The translations under genes and the position numbers were made by a program. Source: Stenotrophomonas sp. ZAC14D1_NAIMI4_1 (GTDB lineage: Bacteria > Pseudomonadota > Gammaproteobacteria > Xanthomonadales > Xanthomonadaceae). Taken from it: a stretch of DNA of 64,000 nucleotides. The stretch spans positions 248,001-312,000 of the forward strand of contig NZ_CP026001.1 of the NCBI RefSeq assembly GCF_003086775.1. The letters run 5' to 3'. Positions 49,211 to 58,240 of this stretch are shown piece by piece (position 1 is the first letter of the stretch; each line of letters starts with the position of its first letter). A model generated the notes under the pieces. It worked only from the letters and a program-made list of their open reading frames with translations. It was not told the DNA's origin and ran no database searches.

Positions 49211-50716
49211 ATGACTGTTGCAGCGCCCCGTATCCGCATGCTGATCGATGGCCAGTTCGTCGAATCGGCCACCTCCCACTGGCAGGACGTGATCAATCCG
49301 GCCACCCAGGACGTGCTGGCCCAGGTGCCGTTCGCCACCACCAGCGAAGTGGATGCCGCCGTTGCTGCCGCCAAGGAAGCCTTCAAGACCTGGCGCAAGA
49401 CCCCGATCGGCACCCGTGCGCGCATCTTCCTGAAGTACCAGCAGCTGATCCGCGAGAACATGAGCGAGCTGGCCCACATCCTCACCGCCGAACAGGGCAA
49501 GACCCTGCCGGACGCGGAAGGCGATGTGTTCCGTGGCCTGGAAGTGGTCGAGCACGCCGCTGCCATCGGCAACCTGCAGCTGGGCGAGCTGGCCAACAAC
49601 GTGGCCAACGGCGTGGACACCTACAGCATCATGCAGCCGCTCGGTGTGTGCGCCGGCATCACTCCGTTCAACTTCCCGGCGATGATCCCGCTGTGGATGT
49701 TCCCGATGGCGATCGCCACCGGCAACACCTTCATCCTCAAGCCGTCCGAGCAGGACCCGATGGTGACCATGCGCCTGGTCGAGCTGGCGCTGGAAGCCGG
49801 CATTCCGAAGGGCGTGCTGAACGTCGTCCACGGTGGCGAGGAAGTGGTCAACGCGATCTGCGACCACCCGGACATCAAGGCCGTGTCGTTCGTCGGTTCC
49901 ACCCGCGTCGGCACCCACGTCTACAACCGCGCCTCGCTGGCCGGCAAGCGCGTGCAGTGCATGATGGGCGCCAAGAACCACGCCGTGGTGCTGCCGGACG
50001 CCAACAAGGAACAGACCCTCAACGCGATGGTCGGCGCCGCCTTCGGTGCGGCCGGCCAGCGCTGCATGGCCGCCTCCACGCTGGTGCTGGTCGGTGAAGC
50101 GCGCAACTGGGTGCAGGACCTGGTGGCCAAGGCGCAGACCCTCAAGGTCAGCGGCGGCACCGTGTCCGGCACCGACGTCGGCCCGGTCATTTCCTGCAGC
50201 GCCCGCGAGCGCGTGGAAGGCCTGATCGCCTCGGGCGTGGAGCAGGGCGCCAAGTTGGTGCTGGACGGCCGCAAGCCGCAGGTCGATGGTTTCGAGAAGG
50301 GCAACTTCGTCGGCCCGACCATCTTTGCCGGTGTCACCACCGACATGCGCATCTACCAGGAAGAAATCTTCGGGCCGGTGCTGGTCATCCTCGAAGCGGA
50401 AACGCTGGACGAGGCCATCGCCATGGTCAACAGCAACCCGAACGGCAACGGCACCGCGCTGTTCACCCAGTCCGGCGCGGCTGCCCGTCGCTTCCAGGAA
50501 GACATCGACGTCGGCCAGGTCGGCATCAACGTGCCGATCCCGGTGCCGGTGCCGCTGTTCTCGTTCACCGGTTCGCGCGCCTCCAAGCTGGGCGACCTGG
50601 GCCCGTACGGCAAGCAGGTCGTGCTGTTCTACACCCAGACCAAGACCGTCACCGCACGCTGGTTCGATGACGAGACGCTGAGCCACGGCGTCAACACCAC
50701 CATCAGCCTGAAGTAA
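49211..50716 (+). CDS. mmsA: CoA-acylating methylmalonate-semialdehyde dehydrogenase
   Basis: 501 residues from the ATG at 49211. The catalytic Cys285 is in [11 protein letters not shown], typical of the MmsA class. Other blocks are [60 protein letters not shown] and [13 protein letters not shown]. It converts methylmalonate semialdehyde to propionyl-CoA, the final step of valine degradation. It is the first gene of a five-gene operon with mmsB at the end, divergent from an acyl-CoA-responsive type of regulator. Confidence 0.96.
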   Translation: MTVAAPRIRMLIDGQFVESATSHWQDVINPATQDVLAQVPFATTSEVDAAVAAAKEAFKTWRKTPIGTRARIFLKYQQLIRENMSELAHILTAEQGKTLPDAEGDVFRGLEVVEHAAAIGNLQLGELANNVANGVDTYSIMQPLGVCAGITPFNFPAMIPLWMFPMAIATGNTFILKPSEQDPMVTMRLVELALEAGIPKGVLNVVHGGEEVVNAICDHPDIKAVSFVGSTRVGTHVYNRASLAGKRVQCMMGAKNHAVVLPDANKEQTLNAMVGAAFGAAGQRCMAASTLVLVGEARNWVQDLVAKAQTLKVSGGTVSGTDVGPVISCSARERVEGLIASGVEQGAKLVLDGRKPQVDGFEKGNFVGPTIFAGVTTDMRIYQEEIFGPVLVILEAETLDEAIAMVNSNPNGNGTALFTQSGAAARRFQEDIDVGQVGINVPIPVPVPLFSFTGSRASKLGDLGPYGKQVVLFYTQTKTVTARWFDDETLSHGVNTTISLK

Positions 50717-50730
50717 GGGCAGGAGCAGCC

Positions 50731-51897
50731 ATGAGCCACTCGATGACGACGGACCAGGAAGAAGCGCAGCAGGCGTACCGCGAAGCCGCGCGTGACTTCG
50801 CACAGGCCGAACTGGCGCCGCACGCCGCGCGATGGGATGCGGAGGGCATCTTTCCGCGCGAGGCGATCGCCAAGGCCGGTGAACTGGGCTTCTGTGGTCT
50901 GTACATGGACCCGGAAGTCGGCGGCAGCGGCCTCAGCCGCCTGGACGCCGCCGTCGTCATCGAGGAGCTCGCCAACGTCGATCCGTCGACCGCGGCGTAC
51001 ATCAGCATCCACAACATGGCTTCGTGGATGGTCTCCAAATGGGGCCAGGCCGAACTGCGCGATGCGTGGGGCACCGACCTGTCCTCGGGCAGCAAGCTGG
51101 CCTCGTACTGCCTGACCGAACCGGGCGCTGGCTCGGATGCTGCTTCGCTGAAGACCACCGCCGTGCGCGACGGTGACTTCTATGTGCTGAACGGCTCCAA
51201 GGCCTTCATTTCCGGCGCCGGTGCCACCGAGCTGCTGGTGGTGATGGCGCGTACCGGCGGTGCCGGTGCGGGCGGTGTCAGCGCCATCGCGGTGCCGGCC
51301 GACCTGCCGGGCATCAGCTATGGCCGCAAGGAAGAGAAGATGGGCTGGAACAGCCAGCCCACCCGTGGCATCACCTTCGAAAACGTCCGCGTGCCGGTCA
51401 GCCACCTTCTGGGAGAGGAAGGCGGCGGCTTCAAGCTGGCGATGAAGGGGCTGGACGGCGGCCGCATCAACATCGCCGCCTGCTCGCTGGGTGCCGCGCA
51501 GGGCGCGCTGGACGCTGCACGCCGCTACATGGGCGAGCGCCGCCAGTTCGGCAAGGCGCTGGCCGATTTCCAGGCGCTGCAGTTCAAGCTGGCCGACATG
51601 GCCATCGAACTGGTGGCCGCGCGGCAGATGGTGCATTCGGCTGCGCGCAAGCTCGACGCCGGCGCCAGCGATGCCAACGTGTGGTGCGCGATGGCCAAGC
51701 GCTTCGCCACTGATGCCGGCTTCAAGATCTGCAACGAAGCGCTGCAGATCCACGGCGGCTACGGCTACATCCGGGAATACCCGATCGAGCGCCTGCTGCG
51801 CGACAGCCGCGTGCACCAGATCCTGGAAGGCACCAACGAGATCATGCGGGTGATCGTTGCCCGCCACCTGCTCAACACCGAAGAGGAACTGCGATGA
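50731..51897 (+). CDS. Isobutyryl-CoA dehydrogenase (ACAD8-like acyl-CoA dehydrogenase)
   Basis: 388 residues with AGGAG upstream of the ATG. Family blocks: SYCLTEPGAGSDAASLKTTA, VLNGSKAFISGAGATELLVV, the GLDGGRINIAACSLGAAQGA region and the C-terminal QIHGGYGYIREYPIERLLRD and LEGTNEIMRVIVARHLL. Together with its operon (mmsA, hydratase, hydroxyisobutyryl-CoA hydrolase, mmsB) it should oxidise isobutyryl-CoA to methacrylyl-CoA. It starts 14 bases after mmsA and overlaps the next gene by four bases (ATGA). Confidence 0.93.
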   Translation: MSHSMTTDQEEAQQAYREAARDFAQAELAPHAARWDAEGIFPREAIAKAGELGFCGLYMDPEVGGSGLSRLDAAVVIEELANVDPSTAAYISIHNMASWMVSKWGQAELRDAWGTDLSSGSKLASYCLTEPGAGSDAASLKTTAVRDGDFYVLNGSKAFISGAGATELLVVMARTGGAGAGGVSAIAVPADLPGISYGRKEEKMGWNSQPTRGITFENVRVPVSHLLGEEGGGFKLAMKGLDGGRINIAACSLGAAQGALDAARRYMGERRQFGKALADFQALQFKLADMAIELVAARQMVHSAARKLDAGASDANVWCAMAKRFATDAGFKICNEALQIHGGYGYIREYPIERLLRDSRVHQILEGTNEIMRVIVARHLLNTEEELR

Positions 51898-52691
51898 AGG
51901 ATTGGCGTACCCAGGAGCACGTGGGCCTGAAGGTCGAGGCCGATGGCCACACCGCCGTGGTCACCCTGCACAACCCGCCGGCGCACACCTGGACCGTGCA
52001 CAGCCTGGCCGCGCTGCGCGACCTGGTGGGCGCGCTCAACGCAGACCGCGACATCTACGCGCTGGTGATCACCGGTGACGGCGAGAAGTTCTTCTCCGCC
52101 GGCGCCGACCTCAACCAGTTCGCCTCGGGCGACAAGGGCGCCGCACGCGAAGCCGCGCGCCGCTTCGGTGAAGCCTTCGAAGCGCTGTCCGCGTTCCGTG
52201 GCGTGTCGATCGCCGCCATCAACGGCTACGCCATGGGCGGTGGCCTGGAATGCGCGCTGGCCTGTGACCTGCGCATCATCGAAGACCACGCCCAGGTCGC
52301 GCTGCCGGAGGCCACCGTCGGCCTGCTGCCGTGCGCCGGTGGCACCCAGAACCTGCCGCGCCTGGTGGGCGAGGGCTGGGCCAAGCGCATGATCCTGCTG
52401 GGCGAGCGCGTCAACGCGGAAACCGCGCTGCGCATCGGCCTGGCCGAAGAGAAAGTCGGCAAGGGCGAAGCCAAGGCACTCGCGCTGGAATGGGCGAAGA
52501 AGGCCGGCAAGCAGAGCCCGACCAGCATCGCCGCCTGCAAGACCCTGGTGCAGTCCACCCGCACCGGCACCCACGCCTCGGCGCTGGTGGCCGAGCGCGA
52601 AGCCTTCGTCGATCTGTTCGATACCGCCGACCAGGTCGAGGGCGTGACCGCCTTCCTGGAAAAGCGCGCCGCGCAGTGGAAGAACGCATGA
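51894..52691 (+). CDS. Enoyl-CoA hydratase, probable methacrylyl-CoA hydratase
   Basis: 265 residues of crotonase fold. The CoA-binding loop is in FSAGADLNQFASGDKGAARE, and NGYAMGGGLECALACDLRII is the oxyanion region with the glycine pair. The catalytic glutamates of hydratases are expected in the GGGLECAL and VALPEATVGLLPCAGG regions, and both E residues are visible. In this operon it should hydrate methacrylyl-CoA to 3-hydroxyisobutyryl-CoA. Its start and stop overlap the genes on both sides by four bases (ATGA), so translation is coupled. Confidence 0.9.
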   Translation: MKDWRTQEHVGLKVEADGHTAVVTLHNPPAHTWTVHSLAALRDLVGALNADRDIYALVITGDGEKFFSAGADLNQFASGDKGAAREAARRFGEAFEALSAFRGVSIAAINGYAMGGGLECALACDLRIIEDHAQVALPEATVGLLPCAGGTQNLPRLVGEGWAKRMILLGERVNAETALRIGLAEEKVGKGEAKALALEWAKKAGKQSPTSIAACKTLVQSTRTGTHASALVAEREAFVDLFDTADQVEGVTAFLEKRAAQWKNA

Positions 52692-53863
52692 CCGCCGACA
52701 CCGTTGCCGACGAAGCACCGGTGCTGTTCGAAGAGCGCGTGGCCGGCAACGGCACGCGCATCGGCATCGCCACCCTCAACGCGCCGCGCACGCTCAATGG
52801 CTTCTCGCTGCCGATGGCACACCTGCTGCTGAAGCAGCTGAACGCCTGGGCCGACGATGATGGCATCGCGATGGTGGTGCTGCAGGGCGCCGGCGAAAAA
52901 GCGTTCTGCGCCGGTGGTGACCTGCACAGCCTGTACAAGGCCATGGTCGCCTTCCGCGAGGCCGGCCACGGCGATATCCGCGAAAACGACTACGCCGCCG
53001 AGTTCTTCGACGTCGAGTACCGCGTCGATTACCTCATCCATACCTACGCCAAGCCGATCCTGTGCTGGGGCCACGGCATCGTGATGGGCGGCGGCATCGG
53101 CCTGATGTCCGGTGCCAGCCACCGCGTGGTCAGCGAGCGCTCCAAGCTGGCCTTCCCGGAAATCACCGTCGGCCTGTTCCCGGATGTCGGTGGCAGCTGG
53201 CTGCTGCCGCGCGTGCCCGGCAAGGGCGGCCTGTTCCTAGCCCTGACCGGCGCACTGCTCAATCCGGGCGATGCCATCTACGCCGGCCTGGCCGATGTGC
53301 ACGTGGCCGAAGACCGCCGCAGCGCGGTGTTCGATGCGCTGCTGCAGGTGGCCTGGTCCAGCGACGCCGCGCACAACCACGAACGCCTGGATCATCTGCT
53401 GCAATCGCATGCCAGCGACGCCGCGACCGGCCCGCTGCTGGCCAACGCCGCGCAGGTCGACGCGCTGTGCGAAGGCGATGACCTGTCCGCAATCATCGAC
53501 CGCATCAGCAGCCTGCAGACCGACGATGCCTGGCTGCAGGCCGCACAGAAGACCCTCGCCGCCGGTGCACCCGGTTCGGCGCGGCTGGCCTTCGAACTGC
53601 AGCGCCGCAGCGCCGGCCAGGATCTGGCCAGCGTCTACCGCCTGGAATACATCACCGCCCTGCAGTGCGCCGCCCGTGGCGATTTCGCCGAAGGCATCCG
53701 CGCGCTGCTGATCGACAAGGACCGCAACCCGCAGTGGAACCCGGCCACCCTGGCCGAGGCCACCGCCGCGTGGGCGCAGACCTTCTTTGTTTCCCCCTGG
53801 GCCGACGCCGCGCATCCGCTGGCCGACCTGGGCACTCCCCTTGCTGAAAGGAGCCTTGCATGA
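52688..53863 (+). CDS. 3-Hydroxyisobutyryl-CoA hydrolase (crotonase-like)
   Basis: 391 residues, longer than the hydratase next to it, as expected for the HIBCH group. Blocks: ATLNAPRTLNGFSLPMAHLL, FCAGGDLHSLYKAMVAFREA, then CWGHGIVMGGGIGLMSGASH and FPEITVGLFPDVGGSWLLPR, with the catalytic glutamate in the PEITVGLFPD strand. It releases CoA from 3-hydroxyisobutyryl-CoA so that MmsB can act on the free acid. Both ends overlap neighbours by ATGA. The C-terminal ~120 residues are the helical extension typical of this group. Confidence 0.92.
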   Translation: MTADTVADEAPVLFEERVAGNGTRIGIATLNAPRTLNGFSLPMAHLLLKQLNAWADDDGIAMVVLQGAGEKAFCAGGDLHSLYKAMVAFREAGHGDIRENDYAAEFFDVEYRVDYLIHTYAKPILCWGHGIVMGGGIGLMSGASHRVVSERSKLAFPEITVGLFPDVGGSWLLPRVPGKGGLFLALTGALLNPGDAIYAGLADVHVAEDRRSAVFDALLQVAWSSDAAHNHERLDHLLQSHASDAATGPLLANAAQVDALCEGDDLSAIIDRISSLQTDDAWLQAAQKTLAAGAPGSARLAFELQRRSAGQDLASVYRLEYITALQCAARGDFAEGIRALLIDKDRNPQWNPATLAEATAAWAQTFFVSPWADAAHPLADLGTPLAERSLA

Positions 53864-54750
53864 GCCGCATTGCATTCATCGGGTTGGGCAACATGGGTGG
53901 CCCGATGGCCGCCAACCTGGTCAAGAACGGCCACACCGTGCGCGTGTTCGACCTGGTGCCGGCCGCCGTCCAGGCCGCCGTCGATGCCGGTGCCAGCGCC
54001 GCACCGTCGGCCCGAGACACCCTGGCCGACGCCGAAGTCGTGATCTCGATGCTGCCGGCCAGCCGCCACGTCGAAGGCGTGTACCTGGGCGAGGACGGCA
54101 TCCTCGCCGCGATCCCGGCCGGTGCGCTGGTCATCGACTGCAGCACGATTGCCCCGGCCAGCGCCCGCAAGGTGTCTGAAGCCGCTGCCGCACGTGGCCT
54201 GCAGATGCTCGATGCACCCGTGTCCGGCGGTACCGCCGGCGCACAGGCCGGCACCCTCACCTTCATCGTCGGTGGCGAAGAGGACGCACTGGAACGTGCG
54301 CGCCCGGTGCTGCAGGCCATGGGCAAGAACATCTTCCACGTCGGTGCCAGCGGCGCCGGCCAGGTGGCCAAGCTGTGCAACAACATGGCACTGGGCGTGA
54401 TCATGGCCGTCACCGGTGAAGCCATCGCCCTGGGCGTGGCGCACGGGCTGGACCCGAAGGTGCTGTCGCAGATGATGGCGGTCAGCACCGGCCGCAGCTG
54501 GGCCACCGAAGTGTGCAACCCGTGGCCGGGCGTGCTGGAAAACGCCCCGGCCTCGCGTGGCTACAGCGGCGGCTTCGGCAGCGACCTGATGCTGAAGGAC
54601 ATGGGCCTGGCGGTGGAAGCGGCGATGAGCGTGGGCGCCTCGATCCCGCTGGGCGAAGTGGCCCGCAACCTGTACTCGATGAACCACCAGGCCGGCCGCG
54701 GCAAGCTGGATTTCTCCAGCGTCGTGCAGCTCATCACGAGCGAGAAGTGA
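53860..54750 (+). CDS. mmsB: 3-Hydroxyisobutyrate dehydrogenase
   Basis: 296 residues. The Rossmann fingerprint is [20 protein letters not shown]. The substrate-binding signature [20 protein letters not shown] and the catalytic-lysine region [20 protein letters not shown] are both present. It oxidises 3-hydroxyisobutyrate to methylmalonate semialdehyde, which MmsA, encoded at the head of the operon, converts to propionyl-CoA. It is the last gene of the valine operon; a REP and a strong terminator follow. Confidence 0.96.
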   Translation: MSRIAFIGLGNMGGPMAANLVKNGHTVRVFDLVPAAVQAAVDAGASAAPSARDTLADAEVVISMLPASRHVEGVYLGEDGILAAIPAGALVIDCSTIAPASARKVSEAAAARGLQMLDAPVSGGTAGAQAGTLTFIVGGEEDALERARPVLQAMGKNIFHVGASGAGQVAKLCNNMALGVIMAVTGEAIALGVAHGLDPKVLSQMMAVSTGRSWATEVCNPWPGVLENAPASRGYSGGFGSDLMLKDMGLAVEAAMSVGASIPLGEVARNLYSMNHQAGRGKLDFSSVVQLITSEK

Positions 54751-54752
54751 CC

Positions 54753-54777
54753 TGGTAGCGCCGGCCGCTGGCCGGCA
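54753..54777. repeat. SMAG-type REP after mmsB
   Basis: GTAGCGCCGGCCGCTGGCCG followed by GCAA, two bases after the mmsB stop. Confidence 0.8.
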
Positions 54778-54811
54778 ACCTCATGCCCCCGCGCGGGACA
54801 ACGAAGGTGGG

Positions 54812-54854
54812 ATGGGCGGATGCCCGGTTTCGACCGGCATCCGCCCATTTTTTT
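54812..54854 (+). terminator. Strong Rho-independent terminator of the valine operon
   Basis: ATGGGCGGATGCC with CGGT pairs with ACCG and GGCATCCGCCCAT around TTCG, followed by seven T residues. It ends the mms operon and may also act for the convergent ohr transcript. Confidence 0.95.
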
Positions 54855-54866
54855 GCTCTTGCCGTG

Positions 54867-54892
54867 GTAGCGCCGGCCGCTGGCCGGCATCA
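54867..54892. repeat. SMAG-type REP between the terminator and ohr
   Basis: GTAGCGCCGGCCGCTGGCCG followed by GCATC, at the end of the ohr transcript. Confidence 0.8.
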
Positions 54893-54897
54893 CCGCA

Positions 54898-55323
54898 TCA
54901 GGCAACGATCAGCGTCACGTCGATGTTGCCGCGGGTGGCGTTGGAGTACGGGCAGACGATGTGCGCCTTCTGCACCAGCTCTTCCAGCTGTTCGCGCGGC
55001 ACGCCCGGGGCGTTGATGGTCAGCTCGGCTTCGATGCCGAAACCGGTCGGGATCTGGCCGATGCCCACCTTGCCGGTGACGGTGGTGTCGGCCGGCAGCG
55101 CGACCTTGGCCTGGCCGGCCACGAACTTCAGCGCGCCCAGGAAGCAGGCCGAGTAGCCAGCCGCGAACAGCTGTTCCGGGTTGGTGCCCGGGCCGCCGGC
55201 GCCGCCCAGCTCACGCGGGGTCGACAGCTGGATGTCCAGCACGTTGTCGGAGGAGACCGAACGGCCTTCACGGCCGCCGGTGGAGGTGGCCTGGGCGGTG
55301 TACAGAACCTTTTCGATGGACAT
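54898..55323 (-). CDS. ohr: Organic hydroperoxide resistance protein (Ohr, OsmC family)
   Basis: 141 residues. The two reactive cysteines are Cys60 ([10 protein letters not shown]) and Cys124 ([13 protein letters not shown]), the Ohr pattern. [20 protein letters not shown] at the start and the [20 protein letters not shown] block are typical. It reduces lipid and other organic hydroperoxides with lipoylated proteins as electron donor. AGGAG precedes the ATG. No ohrR regulator gene is adjacent in this window. The upstream gap has three CAGGACGA-type repeats that may be operator sites. Confidence 0.94.
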   Translation of the reverse strand: MSIEKVLYTAQATSTGGREGRSVSSDNVLDIQLSTPRELGGAGGPGTNPEQLFAAGYSACFLGALKFVAGQAKVALPADTTVTGKVGIGQIPTGFGIEAELTINAPGVPREQLEELVQKAHIVCPYSNATRGNIDVTLIVA

Positions 55324-55379
55324 GGGATGCTCCTGGTCAGTGGGTGGGTGTTTCGATGGGTCTACTTTGCCCGGTCCTG

Positions 55380-55427
55380 CAGGACGATGGGTGATAGTTC
55401 GTCCTGAATATTTGACACATCGTCCTG
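55380..55427. promoter_or_regulatory. Three CAGGACGA-type repeats upstream of ohr
   Basis: CAGGACGAT at 55380-55388 is followed by its inverse at 55399-55406 (TCGTCCTG) and 55419-55427 (ATCGTCCTG). The outer copies form an inverted repeat. They lie between the ohr and transporter genes and may bind a regulator such as OhrR; this is inference. Confidence 0.45.
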
Positions 55428-55432
55428 TCGAT

Positions 55433-56389
55433 CTAGATCGTCCACTCGCGGTCGGTGGTGAACATGATGGTCAGCCAACGGTCCGGGGACGCTTCGCCCA
55501 GTGCATCGCCGATCTCATCGCGCAGCTGGTCCCACTCCACCAGTGGCCGCGGCGGGTCGTCCTCGCGCACCACGAAGAACAGCTCGATCTGCTCGCCACG
55601 GCCGACCTGGGCCACGTAGCTGCGGTGTTCGACGAAGCCATGGCGGGCCACGATGTCCCGCGCCACGGCGTCCACGTGCGCCTGCAGATCCGGCGGGGTC
55701 ACCAGCAGGATGCCGGCGAGCGCGCGGCGCACCGTGCCCAGCGGCGCCACCATCACGAACAGGCAGACCACCGCCAGGATGGCCGGATCGATATAGGGCC
55801 CGACCCAGGCCAGCGACGTGCCCTGCACCAGCACGCCGCCCACGAACGCGGCCACGTAGCAGGCCGACATGCTCGCGGCGATCACCCAGTTCTTCGCATC
55901 CAGGGCGATGAAGTCCGAACCGATGCGACGGTTGGCGCGCCACACGAAGGCGCCGAACGCACTTTCTGCCAGCAGTGACACCACGCCGAACACAATCGCC
56001 GGCCCCAGCGCGATATGGCGCCCGCCGGACATCAGCGCATCCACCGCATTGACCAGGGCATACAGCGCCGCGCCGATCATCAGCAGGCCGCTTACCCCCA
56101 GCACGATCGGCTCCAGGTGCCAGAAGCCCATGGTGAAACGCTGGTTGAGCCGCGACTGCAGCGCATCGGTCTGCGTGGACAGCGCGATCAGGCGCGCCAC
56201 CAGCAGCGACAGCCAGGTCATCACCACGTCGATCAGGCCGTAGATGCCGTCGAAGATGATCAGCGAGGAATTGGCCAGCAGGCCGAACACCACCCCGGCC
56301 AGCGCGACCGCCAGCGAGAAGGCAATGGACAGGCGCAGCACGCCCTGTTCGGTGGCGGGGTCGAAGAAACGGGGAGAGGGCAGGGCCAT
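55433..56389 (-). CDS. Cation diffusion facilitator-like membrane transporter, divergent
   Basis: 318 residues with six hydrophobic segments in the first ~200 (for example [20 protein letters not shown] and [20 protein letters not shown]) and a cytoplasmic C-terminal domain. The fold resembles CDF proteins, but the second-helix site reads DGIYGLID, with tyrosine where most zinc transporters have histidine, and the expected HxxxD of helix 5 reads NWVIAAS. A zinc function is therefore doubtful; the ion is unknown. TACAAT lies exactly six bases before the ATG at 56389, so the mRNA is probably leaderless. Confidence 0.75.
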   Translation of the reverse strand: MALPSPRFFDPATEQGVLRLSIAFSLAVALAGVVFGLLANSSLIIFDGIYGLIDVVMTWLSLLVARLIALSTQTDALQSRLNQRFTMGFWHLEPIVLGVSGLLMIGAALYALVNAVDALMSGGRHIALGPAIVFGVVSLLAESAFGAFVWRANRRIGSDFIALDAKNWVIAASMSACYVAAFVGGVLVQGTSLAWVGPYIDPAILAVVCLFVMVAPLGTVRRALAGILLVTPPDLQAHVDAVARDIVARHGFVEHRSYVAQVGRGEQIELFFVVREDDPPRPLVEWDQLRDEIGDALGEASPDRWLTIMFTTDREWTI

Positions 56390-56395
56390 GGTCCG

Positions 56396-56401
56396 ATTGT
56401 A
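56396..56401 (-). promoter_or_regulatory. -10-like TACAAT placed for a leaderless transporter mRNA
   Basis: On the minus strand TACAAT is followed by six bases and then the ATG at 56389. No ribosome binding site is possible between them. Confidence 0.55.
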
Positions 56402-56621
56402 GGGCGCTGCCATGTCACGCTGCGTTCAATGCCTGCCCGCGCTACCGCCGCCGGGCGGCTTCCCGTAGACTGCGCGCCTCCCACGTACCGACACCCGCCT
56501 GCAGTGATCACGCCACCCTGACCCTTGCCGCACCTCGGCAGCCGGCCCGCCCGGCTCAGGAACCCGTGTCTTTCCACTGCAGCGCCACGTGGCCCTTTGC
56601 CCGTGCGCGCGGAGTTTTCCC

Positions 56622-58076
56622 ATGCAAACGTCCTACCCCCTGCGCCAGCAATGGCTCGGCAACATCCGTGGTGATCTGCTGTCCGGCATGGTCGTCGCCC
56701 TGGCCCTGATTCCCGAGGCCATCGCTTTCTCGCTCATCGCTGGCGCCGACCCCAAGGTCGGCCTGTATGCCGCGTTCTCGATCGCGGTGGTCACCGCCAT
56801 CGCCGGCGGCCGCCCGGGCATGATTTCTGCTGCCACCGGCGCCATGGCGCTGGTGATGGTCGATCTGGTCAAGGACCACGGCCTGCAGTACCTGTTCGCC
56901 GCCAGCATCCTGGCCGGCCTGCTGCAGGTGCTGGCTGGCGTGTTCAAGCTCGGCTCGCTGATGCGCTTCGTCTCGCGCTCGGTCATCACCGGTTTCGTCA
57001 ACGCGCTGGCCATCCTCATCTTCCTGGCGCAGATGCCCGAGCTGATCGGCCGCGGCCCCACCGTCTATGTGCTGTGCGCCGCCGCGCTGGCCATCATCTA
57101 CCTGCTGCCGCGCATCACCCGCGCCGTGCCGTCGCCGCTGGTCGCCATCGTCGTGCTCACCGCCGTGGTCATCGGCTTCGGCGTGGACGTGCGCAGCGTG
57201 GGTGACATGGGCCAGTTGCCCGACAGCCTGCCGCACTTCCTCATCCCCGATGTGCCCCTCACCTGGGAAACCCTGCGCATCCTGCTGCCGGTGTCGGCCA
57301 CGCTGGCCGTGGTCGGCCTGCTCGAATCGATGATGACCCTGCAGATCGTCGAGGACATCACCGAGACGCCCAGCGAGCGCAACCGCGAGTGCGTCGGCCA
57401 GGGCGTGGCCAACACGGTCACCGGCTTCCTCGGCGGCATGGCCGGCTGCGCGATGATCGGCCAGTCGGTCATCAACGTGACCTCCGGTGGCCGCGGCCGC
57501 CTGTCCTGCCTGGTGGCCGGCGCACTGCTGCTGGTGCTGGTGGTGTACGGCAGCGACCTGGTGCGGCAGATCCCGATGGCCGCGCTGGTGGCGGTGATGA
57601 TCATGGTCAGCATCGGCACCTTCAGCTGGCGCTCGCTGCGCGACCTGCGCACGCATCCGCGCAGCTCGTCTGCGGTGATGCTGCTGACCGTGGTGGTCAC
57701 CGTGGCCACCCACGACCTGGCCAAGGGCGTGCTCAGCGGCGTGCTGCTGTCGGCGCTGTTCTTCGCCCGCAAGGTCGGCCGCATGCTGGACGTGCAGCGT
57801 GAGGACGCGGCGGATACCCAGGTGTACCGCGTACGCGGGCAGGTGTTCTTTGCCTCGGCTGGCCAGCTCGGCGCGGCCTTCGACTACCAGCACGTCGCGC
57901 CGAAGGTGCAGATCGACCTGCGCGACGCCCATCTGTGGGATCTGACCGCCGTGGCCGCGCTGGAGCGCGCACAGGAAAAGCTGGCCACGCATGGTGCGCA
58001 GGTGACGGTGGTGGGCCTCAATGCCGCCAGCCAGACCCTCATCGAGCAGGTGGGCGGCGCGCGCGGCGGGCATTGA
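56622..58076 (+). CDS. SulP-family anion transporter with STAS domain
   Basis: 484 residues from the ATG at 56622, with GGAG seven bases upstream. The N-terminal part has about ten to twelve membrane segments, starting with [20 protein letters not shown], the SulP signature, followed by [20 protein letters not shown]. The C-terminal ~90 residues form a STAS domain ([20 protein letters not shown]). SulP proteins carry sulfate, bicarbonate or other anions; the substrate is not evident. There is no neighbouring carbonic anhydrase or sulfur gene. Confidence 0.9.
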   Translation: MQTSYPLRQQWLGNIRGDLLSGMVVALALIPEAIAFSLIAGADPKVGLYAAFSIAVVTAIAGGRPGMISAATGAMALVMVDLVKDHGLQYLFAASILAGLLQVLAGVFKLGSLMRFVSRSVITGFVNALAILIFLAQMPELIGRGPTVYVLCAAALAIIYLLPRITRAVPSPLVAIVVLTAVVIGFGVDVRSVGDMGQLPDSLPHFLIPDVPLTWETLRILLPVSATLAVVGLLESMMTLQIVEDITETPSERNRECVGQGVANTVTGFLGGMAGCAMIGQSVINVTSGGRGRLSCLVAGALLLVLVVYGSDLVRQIPMAALVAVMIMVSIGTFSWRSLRDLRTHPRSSSAVMLLTVVVTVATHDLAKGVLSGVLLSALFFARKVGRMLDVQREDAADTQVYRVRGQVFFASAGQLGAAFDYQHVAPKVQIDLRDAHLWDLTAVAALERAQEKLATHGAQVTVVGLNAASQTLIEQVGGARGGH

Positions 58077-58150
58077 TCGGGCAGGGGGGTGCAGGTCTTC
58101 GCTTTTTCCAGGAGCTCGAACTGCTTCATTGCGGTGTTGGAGCGGGGACT

Positions 58151-58182
58151 GAACTGGATCCACCAATGGGTGGATCCAGTTC
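58151..58182. repeat. 14-bp perfect inverted repeat between sulP and the HNH gene
   Basis: GAACTGGATCCACC pairs with GGTGGATCCAGTTC around AATG. It is not of the GTAG type. It lies at the left edge of a lower-GC segment and has no T run, so a terminator role is uncertain. Confidence 0.7.
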
Positions 58183-58240
58183 ATGCCGGGCGATCAGGCG
58201 ATCAGGCGTGAAATCGTCACTGGAACGTGCTGCGATCCAG

